Shown: positions 29,526 to 38,369, numbered from the stretch's first letter. The stretch is DNA of 64,000 nucleotides from Methylophilus sp. (GCF_008015755.1 NZ_SSGF01000018.1:124001-188000); one strand, 5' to 3'. Program-made: numbers and translations. The notes: generated by a model not told the origin, from the sequence alone.

Positions 29526-29634
29526 TCAGAATTAAAGCATTATAGCGCAAATCGACTGCCCACTCAAGGGTAAGTCAGGGGCAAATGTTGCTTTTGTAAC
29601 TCAAACCAAGCAGACGCTCGGCAGCCATTAAAAA

Positions 29635-30441
29635 TCAGCTTTTATCAAACCCCAGCACATCACGCATATCAAACAAGCCTTGTGGCTTATCGGCCAGAAA
29701 CTTGGCCGCACGCAATGCACCCTGTGCAAACGTGGCACGACTTGAGGCCTTGTGTGTCAACTCGACGCGCTCACCTACCCCCGCCAGCACCACAGTGTGA
29801 TCACCAACCACATCGCCACCACGCAAGGTCGCAAAACCAATCGTGCCTGCTTCGCGCTCACCAGTGACGCCTTCACGTGCATATACCGCACAATCTTTAA
29901 GTGCTTTATCAATGCCTTTAGCAGCAGCTTCACCCAAACGCAGTGCCGTGCCAGAAGGCGCATCTACTTTATGGCGATGGTGCATCTCCACCACTTCAAT
30001 ATCGTAACCTTCATTGAGCACGCGCGCGGCTTGTTCAACCAGGTTAATCAGCAAGGTCACTCCCACACTCATGTTAGGCGCGAACACCACACCCACTTTT
30101 TGGGCGGCTGCTTCAATGCTGACTTTTTCAGCTTCACTAAACCCAGTGGTACCAATCACCAATTTCACATTGGCCTGCTGACAAGCTTGCAGGTACTGCA
30201 TGCTAGCTTCAGGACGGGTGAAATCTACCAGCACATCTGCGCCCTTCAGGGCCGCAGTAATATCCGAGGTAATTTTGACACCGGTCTGCATGCCAAACTG
30301 CTCGCCTGCATCGCGCCCTATCATCGCGCTCTCTGCGCGATCTAATGCAGCATGCAGTTGCAAACCACTGTCAGAAAAAACACCCTCTAATAAAGCATGC
30401 CCCATCCGGCCAGACACACCTGCAATCACAACTTTCAACAT
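29635..30441 (-). CDS. dapB: 4-hydroxy-tetrahydrodipicolinate reductase
   Basis: A 268-residue NAD(P)H enzyme of lysine and diaminopimelate synthesis. Nucleotide-binding loop VVIAGVSGRMG, DFTRPEA, GTTGF, and the catalytic signature EMHHRHKVDAPSGTA. ATG 30441 is used; a GTG lies one codon upstream. It begins 31 bp after the bamE-fusion gene, the usual bamE-dapB pairing in betaproteobacteria. Confidence 0.96.
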   Translation of the reverse strand: MLKVVIAGVSGRMGHALLEGVFSDSGLQLHAALDRAESAMIGRDAGEQFGMQTGVKITSDITAALKGADVLVDFTRPEASMQYLQACQQANVKLVIGTTGFSEAEKVSIEAAAQKVGVVFAPNMSVGVTLLINLVEQAARVLNEGYDIEVVEMHHRHKVDAPSGTALRLGEAAAKGIDKALKDCAVYAREGVTGEREAGTIGFATLRGGDVVGDHTVVLAGVGERVELTHKASSRATFAQGALRAAKFLADKPQGLFDMRDVLGFDKS

Positions 30442-30472
30442 CACTCACTCAATCATTCTTTAATATTTAGGA

Positions 30473-32737
30473 TTAAAACCCGATTTGTTCCAGTACACCA
30501 TCCAAGTGCTCAGCACTGCCTTCAGGCGCAGTCACTTGCTGGCTGCCAGAAGCTGCTTCAGCACCAGAAGCAGCCGTTTCACGCACAATCAACCAACGCT
30601 GAGTCGAAACATCCAACTGCAACTCCAAACGCTTAGACATCTCATCACGGTAGGATTTTGCAGCGTATTTTTGCGTGAATGTCACCACCGCCGCGTCTCC
30701 TGTACGAGAAACATTGAGGTTGCTGATATCCAGGCTGATTTTACCCTGCTGTGGCGACAGGCGTTTTTTACGCTGTGCTTCCCAGGCGGCACGGTTAGGC
30801 AAGCCCTCGGGTACAAAAGCAGGAGAATAGGCTGCAAAATAGGCATTCACATTCTTGCTACGCCAAGCTTGTGCCCACGCCTGCACCGCTGATTCAACGC
30901 CGCTGTCAGCAGCGACGGCGGTTGACGCTACGGACGATTCCGTTGTCACCACAGGCTCAGAGACGCTCACTTTCGGCAGATCCGCCACAGACGCGGCAGC
31001 AGCAGCCAATGGCGTGACACGCTCGCGCGTGATTAACCAGCGTTTCTGTGAGGAGTCATAGCGCATTTCCAAGGTTTTCGTCAGCGCATCCTTGTAAGAT
31101 TTAGCTGCGTACTTCTGTTCAAAATGCACAGTGGCTATCGCAGCCGTGCCTTCACGCTGTACTTGAATATTATTCAACTCCAGCGTAATCGCCCCCTGAC
31201 CCGCGGATAAGCGCTGCTTACGCTGTGCTTCCCAGGCTTTTTTGGATGGCAAGCCTTCTGGCACAAAATCAGGCGCGTAGGCGGCCAGATAGTTTTTAAT
31301 ATCCTTGCTACGCCAGGCTTGCGCCCAGGCAGCTACTGCCTGATTAATTTCGCCATCACCAGCCGGCACTTCTTGTGCAACCACGGCGGCTGGCTCAACG
31401 GCTTGAGCCGCTGCTTGCGGGGCTTTAGGCGCCAGCGTAGCCGCAGGCGGAACAACCGGCGCTACTTCCTTCACAATAGATTTCACTGGCGGCGGCGGCA
31501 GTTCCGGCTCAGGTTCAGGCTCTGGCAGTTGCTCGGCCACAAAGGTCGGTGATGACTCAGCCGCATGCTCTGCTTTAGGGGCAACGCCCTTCTCAGTCAC
31601 TTGATGCGCTTCAGCATCTGTCACCGGCGCGTTGGCTTCAGCCATATTACCTTTGACCATCTCCTGTTCGCTTGGCACCACTGGCGCCACATACTCCCCT
31701 TCAGGGATATAGGGAATGACCTCATCATCCTCAACCGCAGCCAAGGTTGCGGCTTTGGGCTTTGGCGGGGGTGGCGATGCTGGTTTGGCGGTTGGCGCCG
31801 CCGATTTTTTGGTTTGGGCTGGCTTCACCGCCGCCGCTGTCACGGCGGCTGCCGCAACCACAGGGGCCGTGATCTTACTCGCAGCAGGCGCCGCTTTGGC
31901 GACTGGCGGCAACACAGGCTCTGGCGCAGCAACCTCAGCTGGTGAAGCTGCGGGCGCTGGTTGAAACACCGGTGGCGGCTCTACCGTATCGGCAATTTGC
32001 GCAGCCATTTCTTTGTCATTGACGGCATGCGCCTTGGCTTCAGTGACCTGATGAGCGGCCGCATCGGTGTTACCCTTGGCCATCTCTTGTGGCGTAGGTG
32101 CTGCAACATACTCGCCTTCAGGGATATAGGGCACGACTTCTTCAGCCGCGACTGGTGTGCTCTTTGCCGCAGCCGCTTGCGCGTTTGCTGGCTCAGTTGT
32201 ATTAGATTGAGCGGTATTAGATGGCGTTACTTTAGCTTCTGTCGCCGCCACTGCAGCCGCAGCAGGCGCGACATCGCTTGCTTTGTCGCTAGCAACACCG
32301 CCATCGCCTCTCCAGAATTTCAGCTTATCGGTCCACGGCTGCTCATTGTCAGCGTCTATTTTTTTCTGTGGCGCTTCTGCAATGGTTTTAATGTCAGGAT
32401 TTTCCGCAGACGGAATCACATCACCACGCACGGACACCAGGCTATCCTTGTCAAAATCAAGAATCACTCGGCGTTTTTCAATCACGGCGCCTTGTTTGCG
32501 CAACTCGTAAAAATAATCCCAGCGATTGTCGCGGAAGCTATCTACAATCAGCGGAGTGCCCATAATGTAGCGCACTTGCGAACGAGTCATGCCAGGACGC
32601 AGCTGCAACAACATTTTAGAAGTGACTACATTCCCTTGCTGCACTTCCATCTTGAACGGCTTGAGCGAAGGAAGTTTGGCACCACATCCACTCTCCAGAG
32701 ATGCGACAGCCAACACAAATAAGATAGAATTACGCAT
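30473..32737 (-). CDS. BamE-like lipoprotein fused to a long Ala/Pro linker and two NTF2-like domains
   Basis: A 754-residue protein. Residues 1-18 are a lipoprotein-type signal ending SLESGC (C18; Glu at -3 is unusual). Residues 22-110 are a BamE/SmpA domain (QLRPGMTRSQVRYIMGTP, WDYFYELR, DFDKD), part of outer-membrane beta-barrel assembly. A 350-residue low-complexity Ala/Pro/Glu linker holds two PYIPEGEYVA repeats (about 203 and 342). Two homologous NTF2/SnoaL-like domains follow (464-574 and 614-722), each starting AVxAWAQAWRSK and containing FVPEGLP and YAAKSY, like the C-terminal domain of Cds6-type L,D-transpeptidase proteins. BamE is normally 110-200 residues. Start ATG 32737 is preferred over a TTG at 32800. 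Divergent from fur. Confidence 0.8.
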   Translation of the reverse strand: MRNSILFVLAVASLESGCGAKLPSLKPFKMEVQQGNVVTSKMLLQLRPGMTRSQVRYIMGTPLIVDSFRDNRWDYFYELRKQGAVIEKRRVILDFDKDSLVSVRGDVIPSAENPDIKTIAEAPQKKIDADNEQPWTDKLKFWRGDGGVASDKASDVAPAAAAVAATEAKVTPSNTAQSNTTEPANAQAAAAKSTPVAAEEVVPYIPEGEYVAAPTPQEMAKGNTDAAAHQVTEAKAHAVNDKEMAAQIADTVEPPPVFQPAPAASPAEVAAPEPVLPPVAKAAPAASKITAPVVAAAAVTAAAVKPAQTKKSAAPTAKPASPPPPKPKAATLAAVEDDEVIPYIPEGEYVAPVVPSEQEMVKGNMAEANAPVTDAEAHQVTEKGVAPKAEHAAESSPTFVAEQLPEPEPEPELPPPPVKSIVKEVAPVVPPAATLAPKAPQAAAQAVEPAAVVAQEVPAGDGEINQAVAAWAQAWRSKDIKNYLAAYAPDFVPEGLPSKKAWEAQRKQRLSAGQGAITLELNNIQVQREGTAAIATVHFEQKYAAKSYKDALTKTLEMRYDSSQKRWLITRERVTPLAAAAASVADLPKVSVSEPVVTTESSVASTAVAADSGVESAVQAWAQAWRSKNVNAYFAAYSPAFVPEGLPNRAAWEAQRKKRLSPQQGKISLDISNLNVSRTGDAAVVTFTQKYAAKSYRDEMSKRLELQLDVSTQRWLIVRETAASGAEAASGSQQVTAPEGSAEHLDGVLEQIGF
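30572..31348 (-). repeat. tandem duplicated NTF2-like domain inside the BamE fusion
   Basis: The coding segments 31016-31348 and 30572-30898 encode two copies of a domain of about 110 residues, more than half identical by eye, with shared blocks WAQAWRSK, FVPEGLP, AWEAQRK, LSxxQG, KYAAKSY and RWLI. This is an intragenic duplication separated by a linker of about 40 residues. Confidence 0.85.
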
Positions 32738-32761
32738 TGGATTCACTTTATAATCGGTATT

Positions 32762-32780
32762 ATTGAGAATAATCATTAAT
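32762..32780. promoter_or_regulatory. candidate Fur box between bamE-fusion and fur
   Basis: The 19 bases match the classic Fur consensus at about 12 of 19 positions, including an unbroken ten-base core AATAATCATTA-type run. It lies in the divergent region, upstream of both starts, consistent with Fur autoregulation. Inferred by eye only. Confidence 0.35.
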
Positions 32781-32866
32781 ATACCACGTAGTTTCGCCAA
32801 TTAAGAACGGCTGGCGACCTAAGCAGTGACAAAACTTAACGACAGACAACCCAATGGACAAAACCT

Positions 32867-33286
32867 ATGCATGATCCCAAAGAACTTAAAAATGCAGGCC
32901 TCAAAGCGACGTTACCGCGTCTGAAAATTCTGGAGCTGTTTGAAAACAGTGAGCAGCGCCACTTGTCTGCCGAAGATATTTATAAAGTCATGATCACCAA
33001 TGGTGAAGATGTGGGCCTGGCAACGGTGTATCGTGTTTTAACCCAATTTGAACAAGCTGGATTACTGGTGCGTCACCATTTTGAAAGCGGCAAAGCCGTG
33101 TTCGAGATGAACGAAGGCAGCCACCATGACCATATTGTGTGCGTTAAATGCGGTCGCGTTGAAGAGTTTTATGATGAAGAAATTGAAAATAGACAGAAAG
33201 CCGCCGCAGAAAAATACGGCTTTAGCATGCAAGATCATTCGCTGACTATTTACGGTTTGTGCAAAAAACAACCTTGCACTGAATAA
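32867..33286 (+). CDS. fur: ferric uptake regulator
   Basis: A 139-residue iron-responsive repressor. The N-terminal winged helix opens LKNAGLKATLPRLKILELFE with a recognition helix near VGLATVYRVLTQFE. The metal-binding C-terminal part has HHDHIVCVKCGRVEEFYD (first CxxC) and a second cysteine pair in CKKQPC. Length is typical. It is divergent from the bamE-fusion gene, with a possible Fur box in between, and is followed 20 bp downstream by a DNA glycosylase gene. Confidence 0.97.
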   Translation: MHDPKELKNAGLKATLPRLKILELFENSEQRHLSAEDIYKVMITNGEDVGLATVYRVLTQFEQAGLLVRHHFESGKAVFEMNEGSHHDHIVCVKCGRVEEFYDEEIENRQKAAAEKYGFSMQDHSLTIYGLCKKQPCTE

Positions 33287-33305
33287 CATCAAACATGACA
33301 GACTA

Positions 33306-33863
33306 ATGCGCGCGCATTGGTCTGTCCACACTGGTTTGTCCGAACTGCCACCCATATCTCAACATAACACGACCGGATTTGCGCCAGTCGCCAGCTCCGA
33401 CGCGCGTATCCTGATTTTGGGCACATTGCCTGGGGTCGCATCCATCAAACAGCAGCAGTACTATGCACATCCGCAAAATGCCTTTTGGCGACTGTTGGAA
33501 CAGCTATTCAACATCCCGGCCCAAGCTAGTTATGAACGGCACTGCCAATCAGCGCAGGCGCATGGCCTGGCTATCTGGGATGTCTGTCATACAGCGCAAC
33601 GCATCGGCAGCCTGGATAGCAGCATTCAAGGACACAGTATTATTGCTAACGATATTAATCATTTATTGACCAGTTGCCCACACATCACGTTGATTGCCTT
33701 TAATGGACAAGCGGCCGCGCAGCTATTCAAAAAACATATTCACCTCACGCCTACAATACCGACGGTGACGCTACCGTCCACCAGCCCGGCCAATGCAAGA
33801 CTTTCGTTTGAACAAAAACTGCTGCAGTGGGCAGTGCTCAAACAGCACAAAAACAATCATTGA
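33306..33863 (+). CDS. uracil-DNA glycosylase superfamily, family 6 (hypoxanthine/deoxyinosine glycosylase)
   Basis: A 185-residue DNA repair enzyme of COG3663. The signature ILGTLPGVASIKQQQYYAHP followed by QNAFW includes the family 6 catalytic Asn and the QYYAHP loop. FNGQAAAQLF precedes TLPSTSPANAR, the typical SPAN loop. Family members excise hypoxanthine produced by adenine deamination; Mug-type mismatch uracil activity is an alternative. ATG 33306 lies 20 bp after fur and the first 20 residues are not conserved, so a later start is possible. Confidence 0.85.
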   Translation: MRAHWSVHTGLSELPPISQHNTTGFAPVASSDARILILGTLPGVASIKQQQYYAHPQNAFWRLLEQLFNIPAQASYERHCQSAQAHGLAIWDVCHTAQRIGSLDSSIQGHSIIANDINHLLTSCPHITLIAFNGQAAAQLFKKHIHLTPTIPTVTLPSTSPANARLSFEQKLLQWAVLKQHKNNH

Positions 33864-33871
33864 TCGCAACA

Positions 33872-33899
33872 AAAAAGGCCTGATATTTCAGGCCTTTTT
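33872..33899. terminator. bidirectional rho-independent terminator
   Basis: AAAAAGGCCTGA, loop TATT, TCAGGCCTTTTT: a perfect 12-bp stem between the glycosylase gene and the convergent small membrane protein gene. Confidence 0.9.
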
Positions 33900-33922
33900 A
33901 TTACACAATTACTTGACTCAAT

Positions 33923-34102
33923 CTATTTGAGAGCAAACTTATGTGTAAAGATAGACACAGCCCCCAGCACAATCGAAGTCACCCCCATGAACAAATTACC
34001 TATCTCGCCACAAGCGATACAGTGCACCCCATTTGGTGTGATCATCAAAGCACCGATGATAATGACCCAGGCCCAAGCTATAAACCCGACTCTACTTTTC
34101 AT
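33923..34102 (-). CDS. 59-residue two-helix membrane protein with a CxxC motif
   Basis: A short gene with an excellent ribosome site, AGGAGA five bases before the ATG at 34102. The product has a helix at about 6-22 (VGFIAWAWVIIIGALMI), a short loop with HCIAC (Cys-x-x-Cys, about 27-31), and a second helix (about 37-52) ending THKFALK. It lies downstream of recN on the same strand but 200 bp away, and is closed by a terminator. Unknown family. The CxxC between the helices could bind metal or be redox-active; that is speculation. Confidence 0.65.
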   Translation of the reverse strand: MKSRVGFIAWAWVIIIGALMITPNGVHCIACGEIGNLFMGVTSIVLGAVSIFTHKFALK

Positions 34103-34303
34103 GCGACTCTCCTAAGCGTTTAATCTAACAACATGACGAATGTGACCATACCCGATGACAATTAAAATTAACATAAACTAACAACAGGCAAGCCGATTAA
34201 AGCATGTTTTTTCGTCACAATCAACGCAAAAAATCCACATCACAGAATGGAGAAAATAGAGTAAAAGATTTGACCGCACGGACGGCGGCCATGGGCTGAC
34301 AAA

Positions 34304-35965
34304 TCAGGAGCGACTCGCCTGTAACATTTCCCGGGCGTGGTTGCGGGTTGCTTCGGTGATTTGCAAACCACCGAGCATACGGGCCACTTCTTCTATACGC
34401 TCAGCGCTACTCAGCGCGCGAATACGGCTTAAAGTAGTGCCGTGTTGCTCAGACTTGCTGACCTGCCAATGTTGTTGCGCCTGCGCCGCCACTTGCGCCA
34501 AATGCGTAATCACCAACACTTGCCTGTGCTGGCCCAACTGACTCAGCAACTTGCCAACCACCTCGGCCACACCGCCGCCGATGCCAACATCCACCTCGTC
34601 AAAAATCATGCATGGCACGGTACCTAATGACGCGGTGGTGACTTGCAAAGCCAGACTGATCCTAGACAACTCACCACCTGAAGCAACTTTATTGAGTGGC
34701 CGCGGCTCGACGCCAGCATGGCCCGCGACCAGAAACTCGACTTGCTCGAGGCCGTAAACTGCCGCCTCACCTGGCGTTAAAGCGACAGCAAACTGGCCGC
34801 TCTTTAATGACAAGGCCTGCATTTGTTCGGTAATGGTTGTTGCCAATTTTTTTGCTGCTTGCTGCCTCGCCGCAGATAACTGTGTGGCCTGTGCCTGATA
34901 CTGCTGCCAGGCGGCTTGCGCCTGCTTAGCCAAAGCCCCATCATCGGCAAACGCCTCCAACTCAGCCATGCGACTCAATTGTGTCGCCAACAAATCTGGC
35001 AGCTCATCCGGCTTGACTCTAAACTTGCGCGCAACGCCATGAATCGCCTGTATCCGCGCCTCAACCTCTGCCAGACGCGCCGGGTCCAGTTCACTTTTTT
35101 GCAGGTAGCGATTCAGTGCACGACTGGCTTCCTCCAGTTGCACCACGGCAGAGTCCAGCGTTTCCAGCATCGGTTGCAAGCCAATATCAATAGTCTGCAA
35201 CTCGGCCAACTTGGCTTGTGCTTGCGATAACAAATCCAGCGCATTCACTTCATCGCCTTCGCTCATCATCTGCAAACTGGTTTCCATGCCACTAAGTAAA
35301 CTGGCACCATTACTCAAGCGCACGTGTTCCTGTTGCAAGGTGGCCCACTCTTCAGCCACAAAGCCCAATTGTTTTAACTCACGCGTGCTATCACGCAACA
35401 GGGCTAACTCATCCGCAAACTGGCTGGCATTCTGCTCATAGGCCAATTGCTGCTGATGCAGTTGCGACCAGTCTTTGTAAAATCTGCCCACTTGCTTTGC
35501 CAATGGCGTGGCTTGTGCATAAGCATCCAGAATCTCGCGCTGGGTGGCGACTTTGAGCAAAGAGTGATGTGCGTTTTGGCTGTAAATATCAATCAGCGCT
35601 TCGCCGATCTCGCGCAATTGACCAACGGTGGCCGAAGCACCATTGATAAATGCGCGACTGCGGCCATCGGCATAAATCACCCGACGCAAAATCAAGGCGT
35701 CATCCACATCCATCTCTTGCGCCTGCAACCACTCGCGCGCCGCAATATTATGTCTAATATCAAAGGTGGTAGAAATCTCGGCCTTTTCGCAGCCTTTGCG
35801 CGTCACATCGCCTTCATTACGCGCGCCCAGGCTTAACGACAAGGCATCGATCAAAATGGATTTTCCGGCGCCGGTTTCGCCAGTGAGTGCGGTATAGCCT
35901 GCTGAGAACTCAAGTTCCAGCGTATCAACAATCACAAAGTCTCGGATAGAAAGGGCTTGTAGCAT
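34304..35965 (-). CDS. recN: DNA repair protein RecN
   Basis: A 553-residue SMC-like ATPase in double-strand break repair, the same length as E. coli RecN. Walker A GETGAGKSIL lies near residues 29-38. Long coiled-coil segments occupy about 150-360. The C-terminal ABC signature KVASGGELSRISLAL is followed by Walker B MIFDEVDVGIGG. It starts 21 bp after nadK ends, the usual nadK-recN pair. Confidence 0.96.
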   Translation of the reverse strand: MLQALSIRDFVIVDTLELEFSAGYTALTGETGAGKSILIDALSLSLGARNEGDVTRKGCEKAEISTTFDIRHNIAAREWLQAQEMDVDDALILRRVIYADGRSRAFINGASATVGQLREIGEALIDIYSQNAHHSLLKVATQREILDAYAQATPLAKQVGRFYKDWSQLHQQQLAYEQNASQFADELALLRDSTRELKQLGFVAEEWATLQQEHVRLSNGASLLSGMETSLQMMSEGDEVNALDLLSQAQAKLAELQTIDIGLQPMLETLDSAVVQLEEASRALNRYLQKSELDPARLAEVEARIQAIHGVARKFRVKPDELPDLLATQLSRMAELEAFADDGALAKQAQAAWQQYQAQATQLSAARQQAAKKLATTITEQMQALSLKSGQFAVALTPGEAAVYGLEQVEFLVAGHAGVEPRPLNKVASGGELSRISLALQVTTASLGTVPCMIFDEVDVGIGGGVAEVVGKLLSQLGQHRQVLVITHLAQVAAQAQQHWQVSKSEQHGTTLSRIRALSSAERIEEVARMLGGLQITEATRNHAREMLQASRS

Positions 35966-35986
35966 GGGTGATTAGCGCGGGCCTGT

Positions 35987-36856
35987 TTAGCCCCAGTTTA
36001 ATTTGTTACGCAACATATCAAAATAGCAATAATCTTGTGGATGCACCAGTTGAATTTGCTGTGGCGCACGCTCAATGCGCACATGGTCGCCGACAGCCAG
36101 CGGATATTGCCCCTGGCCATCGTAACTGATCTGGGCATCGGCTGCATTCACGATAATGACCTCAATCACGCTGCAAGCAGGCACCGTAATCGGCCGGTAG
36201 CTCAAGGTATGCGGACTAATTGGCACAATGGAAATCGCTTCCAGATCCGGGTGCATAATCGGGCCACCGGCAGATAAGCCATAAGCAGTCGTGCCGGTGG
36301 GCGTGGCGAGAATCAAGCCGTCAGAGCGCTGTCGCGAGACAAACTGCCCATCCACATGCACCTCCAACTCAATCAGGCGAAAGGCGCTTTTAATCACCAC
36401 ATCGTTCAAAGCCACCGTCTGCTCAATGACCTGCCCTGCCCGCGTCACCGCCGATTGCAGCAACATGCGCGATTCGAGTTGGTGTTCACCCTGCAAGATC
36501 TTATCAATCTCAACCAGCATCTGGTCGGTTTGCAAATCGGTTAAAAAGCCCAGGCGGCCACGGTTAATACCCACCAGCGGCACGCCGGTATCCCGTAAGG
36601 CACGGCCCACACTCAGCATGGTGCCATCGCCGCCCATGACAATCACCAGGTCAGCCTTGGTGCCGATATCATCCAGGCTCGCCAGTTCAAAGCCTTCGTC
36701 ATCTACAAACTGTGCCGTGCGTTCTTCAACGCACACATGCAAACCATGTGACAACAAATGATGTGCCAAACGGGTCAAATCACTTTGCATGTGCTGCAAC
36801 GCGGTGGCGTCCATGTATTTTCCAACAATGGCGACGGAACGGAATGTAGATTGCAT
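35987..36856 (-). CDS. nadK: NAD kinase
   Basis: A 289-residue enzyme phosphorylating NAD to NADP. It has VMGGDGTML (GGDG motif), NRGRLGFLTD, and LATPTGTTAYGLSAGGPI. ATG 36856 is chosen because MQSTFRSVAIVGK aligns with family starts; the frame extends upstream to 36895 without support. Divergent from hrcA, transcribed with recN. Confidence 0.96.
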   Translation of the reverse strand: MQSTFRSVAIVGKYMDATALQHMQSDLTRLAHHLLSHGLHVCVEERTAQFVDDEGFELASLDDIGTKADLVIVMGGDGTMLSVGRALRDTGVPLVGINRGRLGFLTDLQTDQMLVEIDKILQGEHQLESRMLLQSAVTRAGQVIEQTVALNDVVIKSAFRLIELEVHVDGQFVSRQRSDGLILATPTGTTAYGLSAGGPIMHPDLEAISIVPISPHTLSYRPITVPACSVIEVIIVNAADAQISYDGQGQYPLAVGDHVRIERAPQQIQLVHPQDYCYFDMLRNKLNWG

Positions 36857-36959
36857 GGCCGCATTAAAGCATAGAAGCCTACAACTGAAAAGCACAAGGG
36901 ACTGTTATCCTGAGCGTAAATGGTGCAAAATTTAATAGTCGGCAACAAGGTGGTTAAAA

Positions 36960-37976
36960 GTGGATAAACGCGCGCAAATTTTGCTTAAAACACTGGTGGA
37001 ACATTACATCAGCGAAGGTCAGCCCATAGGCTCACGTACCCTGCTCCAGCATTCGGGCCTGGATGTCAGTCCGGCAACGATCCGCAACGTCATGAGCGAC
37101 CTCGAGCAATTAGGCTTTATCACCAGCCCGCACACCTCATCCGGCCGCGTGCCAACCAAAAAAGGCTATCGCTTGTTTGTAGACTCGCTGATGACCGTAC
37201 AGCCACTGGATCAGCGCGCAGTGACGCAACTAAAAACCGGCCTGACGTCGCCCAACCCGCAAGCGTTAATCAACAGTGCGGCAGACATGCTGTCGCAACT
37301 GACGCAGTTTGCTGGATTGGTGATGATTCCCAAACGCACGCGAAATATCTTGAAACACCTGGAGTTTCTGCATTTAAATGACAAAAAAATCCTGGTCATT
37401 TTAGTCACAGAAGACGGCCAGGTGCAAAACCGCATTTTACTCACCGACAAAGCCTTTAGCGCCAGCGAACTCACCGCCGCCAGCAATTACTTTAATAGCC
37501 ATTGCCAGGGTTTATCCCTAGAAGAAGTGCAGGCCAAGCTCAAACAAGAACTACAGCAGATGCAGGTCGATATTAACCGTCTGATGTCTGCCGCCCTCGA
37601 AGCCGCCAGCCAGCCAGAATCCTCTGAGCAGGAAACGGTGGTGATTGCTGGCGAACGCAATCTACTGCAAGTCGATGAACTCTCGACCAACGTCGGCAGC
37701 CTGCGCAAACTGTTTGAGATTTTTGAACGCCGCACGGCCCTGATGCAATTACTGGACCATAGCCAGCGCGCGGATGGCGTACAGATTTTTATCGGTGGCG
37801 AGAGTGGCTACCTGCCGCTGGATGAATGCAGCCTGGTCACCTCGCCCTATGAAGTGGACGGCCAGGTGGTCGGCACCTTAGGCGTGATTGGCCCGACACG
37901 CATGGCGTATGAGCGGATTATCCCGATTGTCGACGTCACGGCCAAACTGCTGTCGAATGCATTATCCAATCAGTAA
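36960..37976 (+). CDS. hrcA: heat-inducible transcription repressor HrcA
   Basis: A 338-residue repressor that binds CIRCE elements upstream of chaperone genes. The N-terminal winged helix has GSRTLLQHSGLDVSPATIRNVM and the wing HTSSGRVPTKKGYRLFVD; a GAF-like middle and C-terminal dimerisation region follow. The start is GTG, with AAGGTGG upstream. No CIRCE repeat is visible in the 100-bp divergent region, and groE/dnaK are not in the window. Confidence 0.96.
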   Translation: MDKRAQILLKTLVEHYISEGQPIGSRTLLQHSGLDVSPATIRNVMSDLEQLGFITSPHTSSGRVPTKKGYRLFVDSLMTVQPLDQRAVTQLKTGLTSPNPQALINSAADMLSQLTQFAGLVMIPKRTRNILKHLEFLHLNDKKILVILVTEDGQVQNRILLTDKAFSASELTAASNYFNSHCQGLSLEEVQAKLKQELQQMQVDINRLMSAALEAASQPESSEQETVVIAGERNLLQVDELSTNVGSLRKLFEIFERRTALMQLLDHSQRADGVQIFIGGESGYLPLDECSLVTSPYEVDGQVVGTLGVIGPTRMAYERIIPIVDVTAKLLSNALSNQ

Positions 37977-38094
37977 ATCACACCTTTATCTCTGTCAGAG
38001 GGTTCTGACAGCACTATCAGCTTAACGCTGCTACAGCACAACTCGCCGCCTGCTTACAATAAACCTACAATTTATTCAATGTGGAGAGATCAAT

Positions 38095-38328
38095 ATGAAC
38101 CGCGTTAATCAAACAACTTTGCAAAAATCTTTTATCTGGTCTGCGCTCTTGGTATTGTGCCTGAGCACTACTGCCTGCGGCTCCATGAGCACACGTGGTA
38201 AAAGCACTGCCTTAGGTGCGGGTATTGGTGCCGTTGGTGGTGCCGTGTTAACGGGTGGTAGCGCGATTGGTACGGTCGGCGGTGCAGCGATCGGTGGTGT
38301 CATTGGTAACCAGATCAACAAAAAATAA
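38095..38328 (+). CDS. small glycine-zipper lipoprotein
   Basis: A 77-residue precursor. The signal peptide ends LCLSTTACGS with C28 as the predicted lipidated cysteine. Lipidation leaves a mature peptide of about 50 residues made almost entirely of a GxxxG/GxxGA glycine zipper (ALGAGIGAVGGAVLTGG and GGAAIGGVIGN), like OsmB and similar envelope-stress lipoproteins. GGAGAG precedes the ATG. Single-gene unit with its own hairpin downstream. Confidence 0.82.
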   Translation: MNRVNQTTLQKSFIWSALLVLCLSTTACGSMSTRGKSTALGAGIGAVGGAVLTGGSAIGTVGGAAIGGVIGNQINKK

Positions 38329-38336
38329 TGCTTAGC

Positions 38337-38369
38337 GTGCGCCTATGAGTAGGCGCACGGCACTTTTTT
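38337..38369 (+). terminator. likely terminator after the lipoprotein gene
   Basis: GTGCGCCTA, loop TGAG, TAGGCGCAC (nine-base perfect stem), then GGCAC and six T residues. The five-base gap before the T run is longer than ideal. Confidence 0.65.

Noticed and set aside
31640-32170. Repeated segments that might be a CRISPR-like or tandem DNA repeat
   Set aside because: They are only two copies of a coding repeat (PYIPEGEYVA) in the linker of the BamE fusion, with no regular spacing.
31961-32722. 253-codon open frame on the plus strand opposite the BamE fusion
   Set aside because: Arg/His-rich translation produced by the antisense of Ala/Pro/Glu codons; no ribosome site or recognisable domain.
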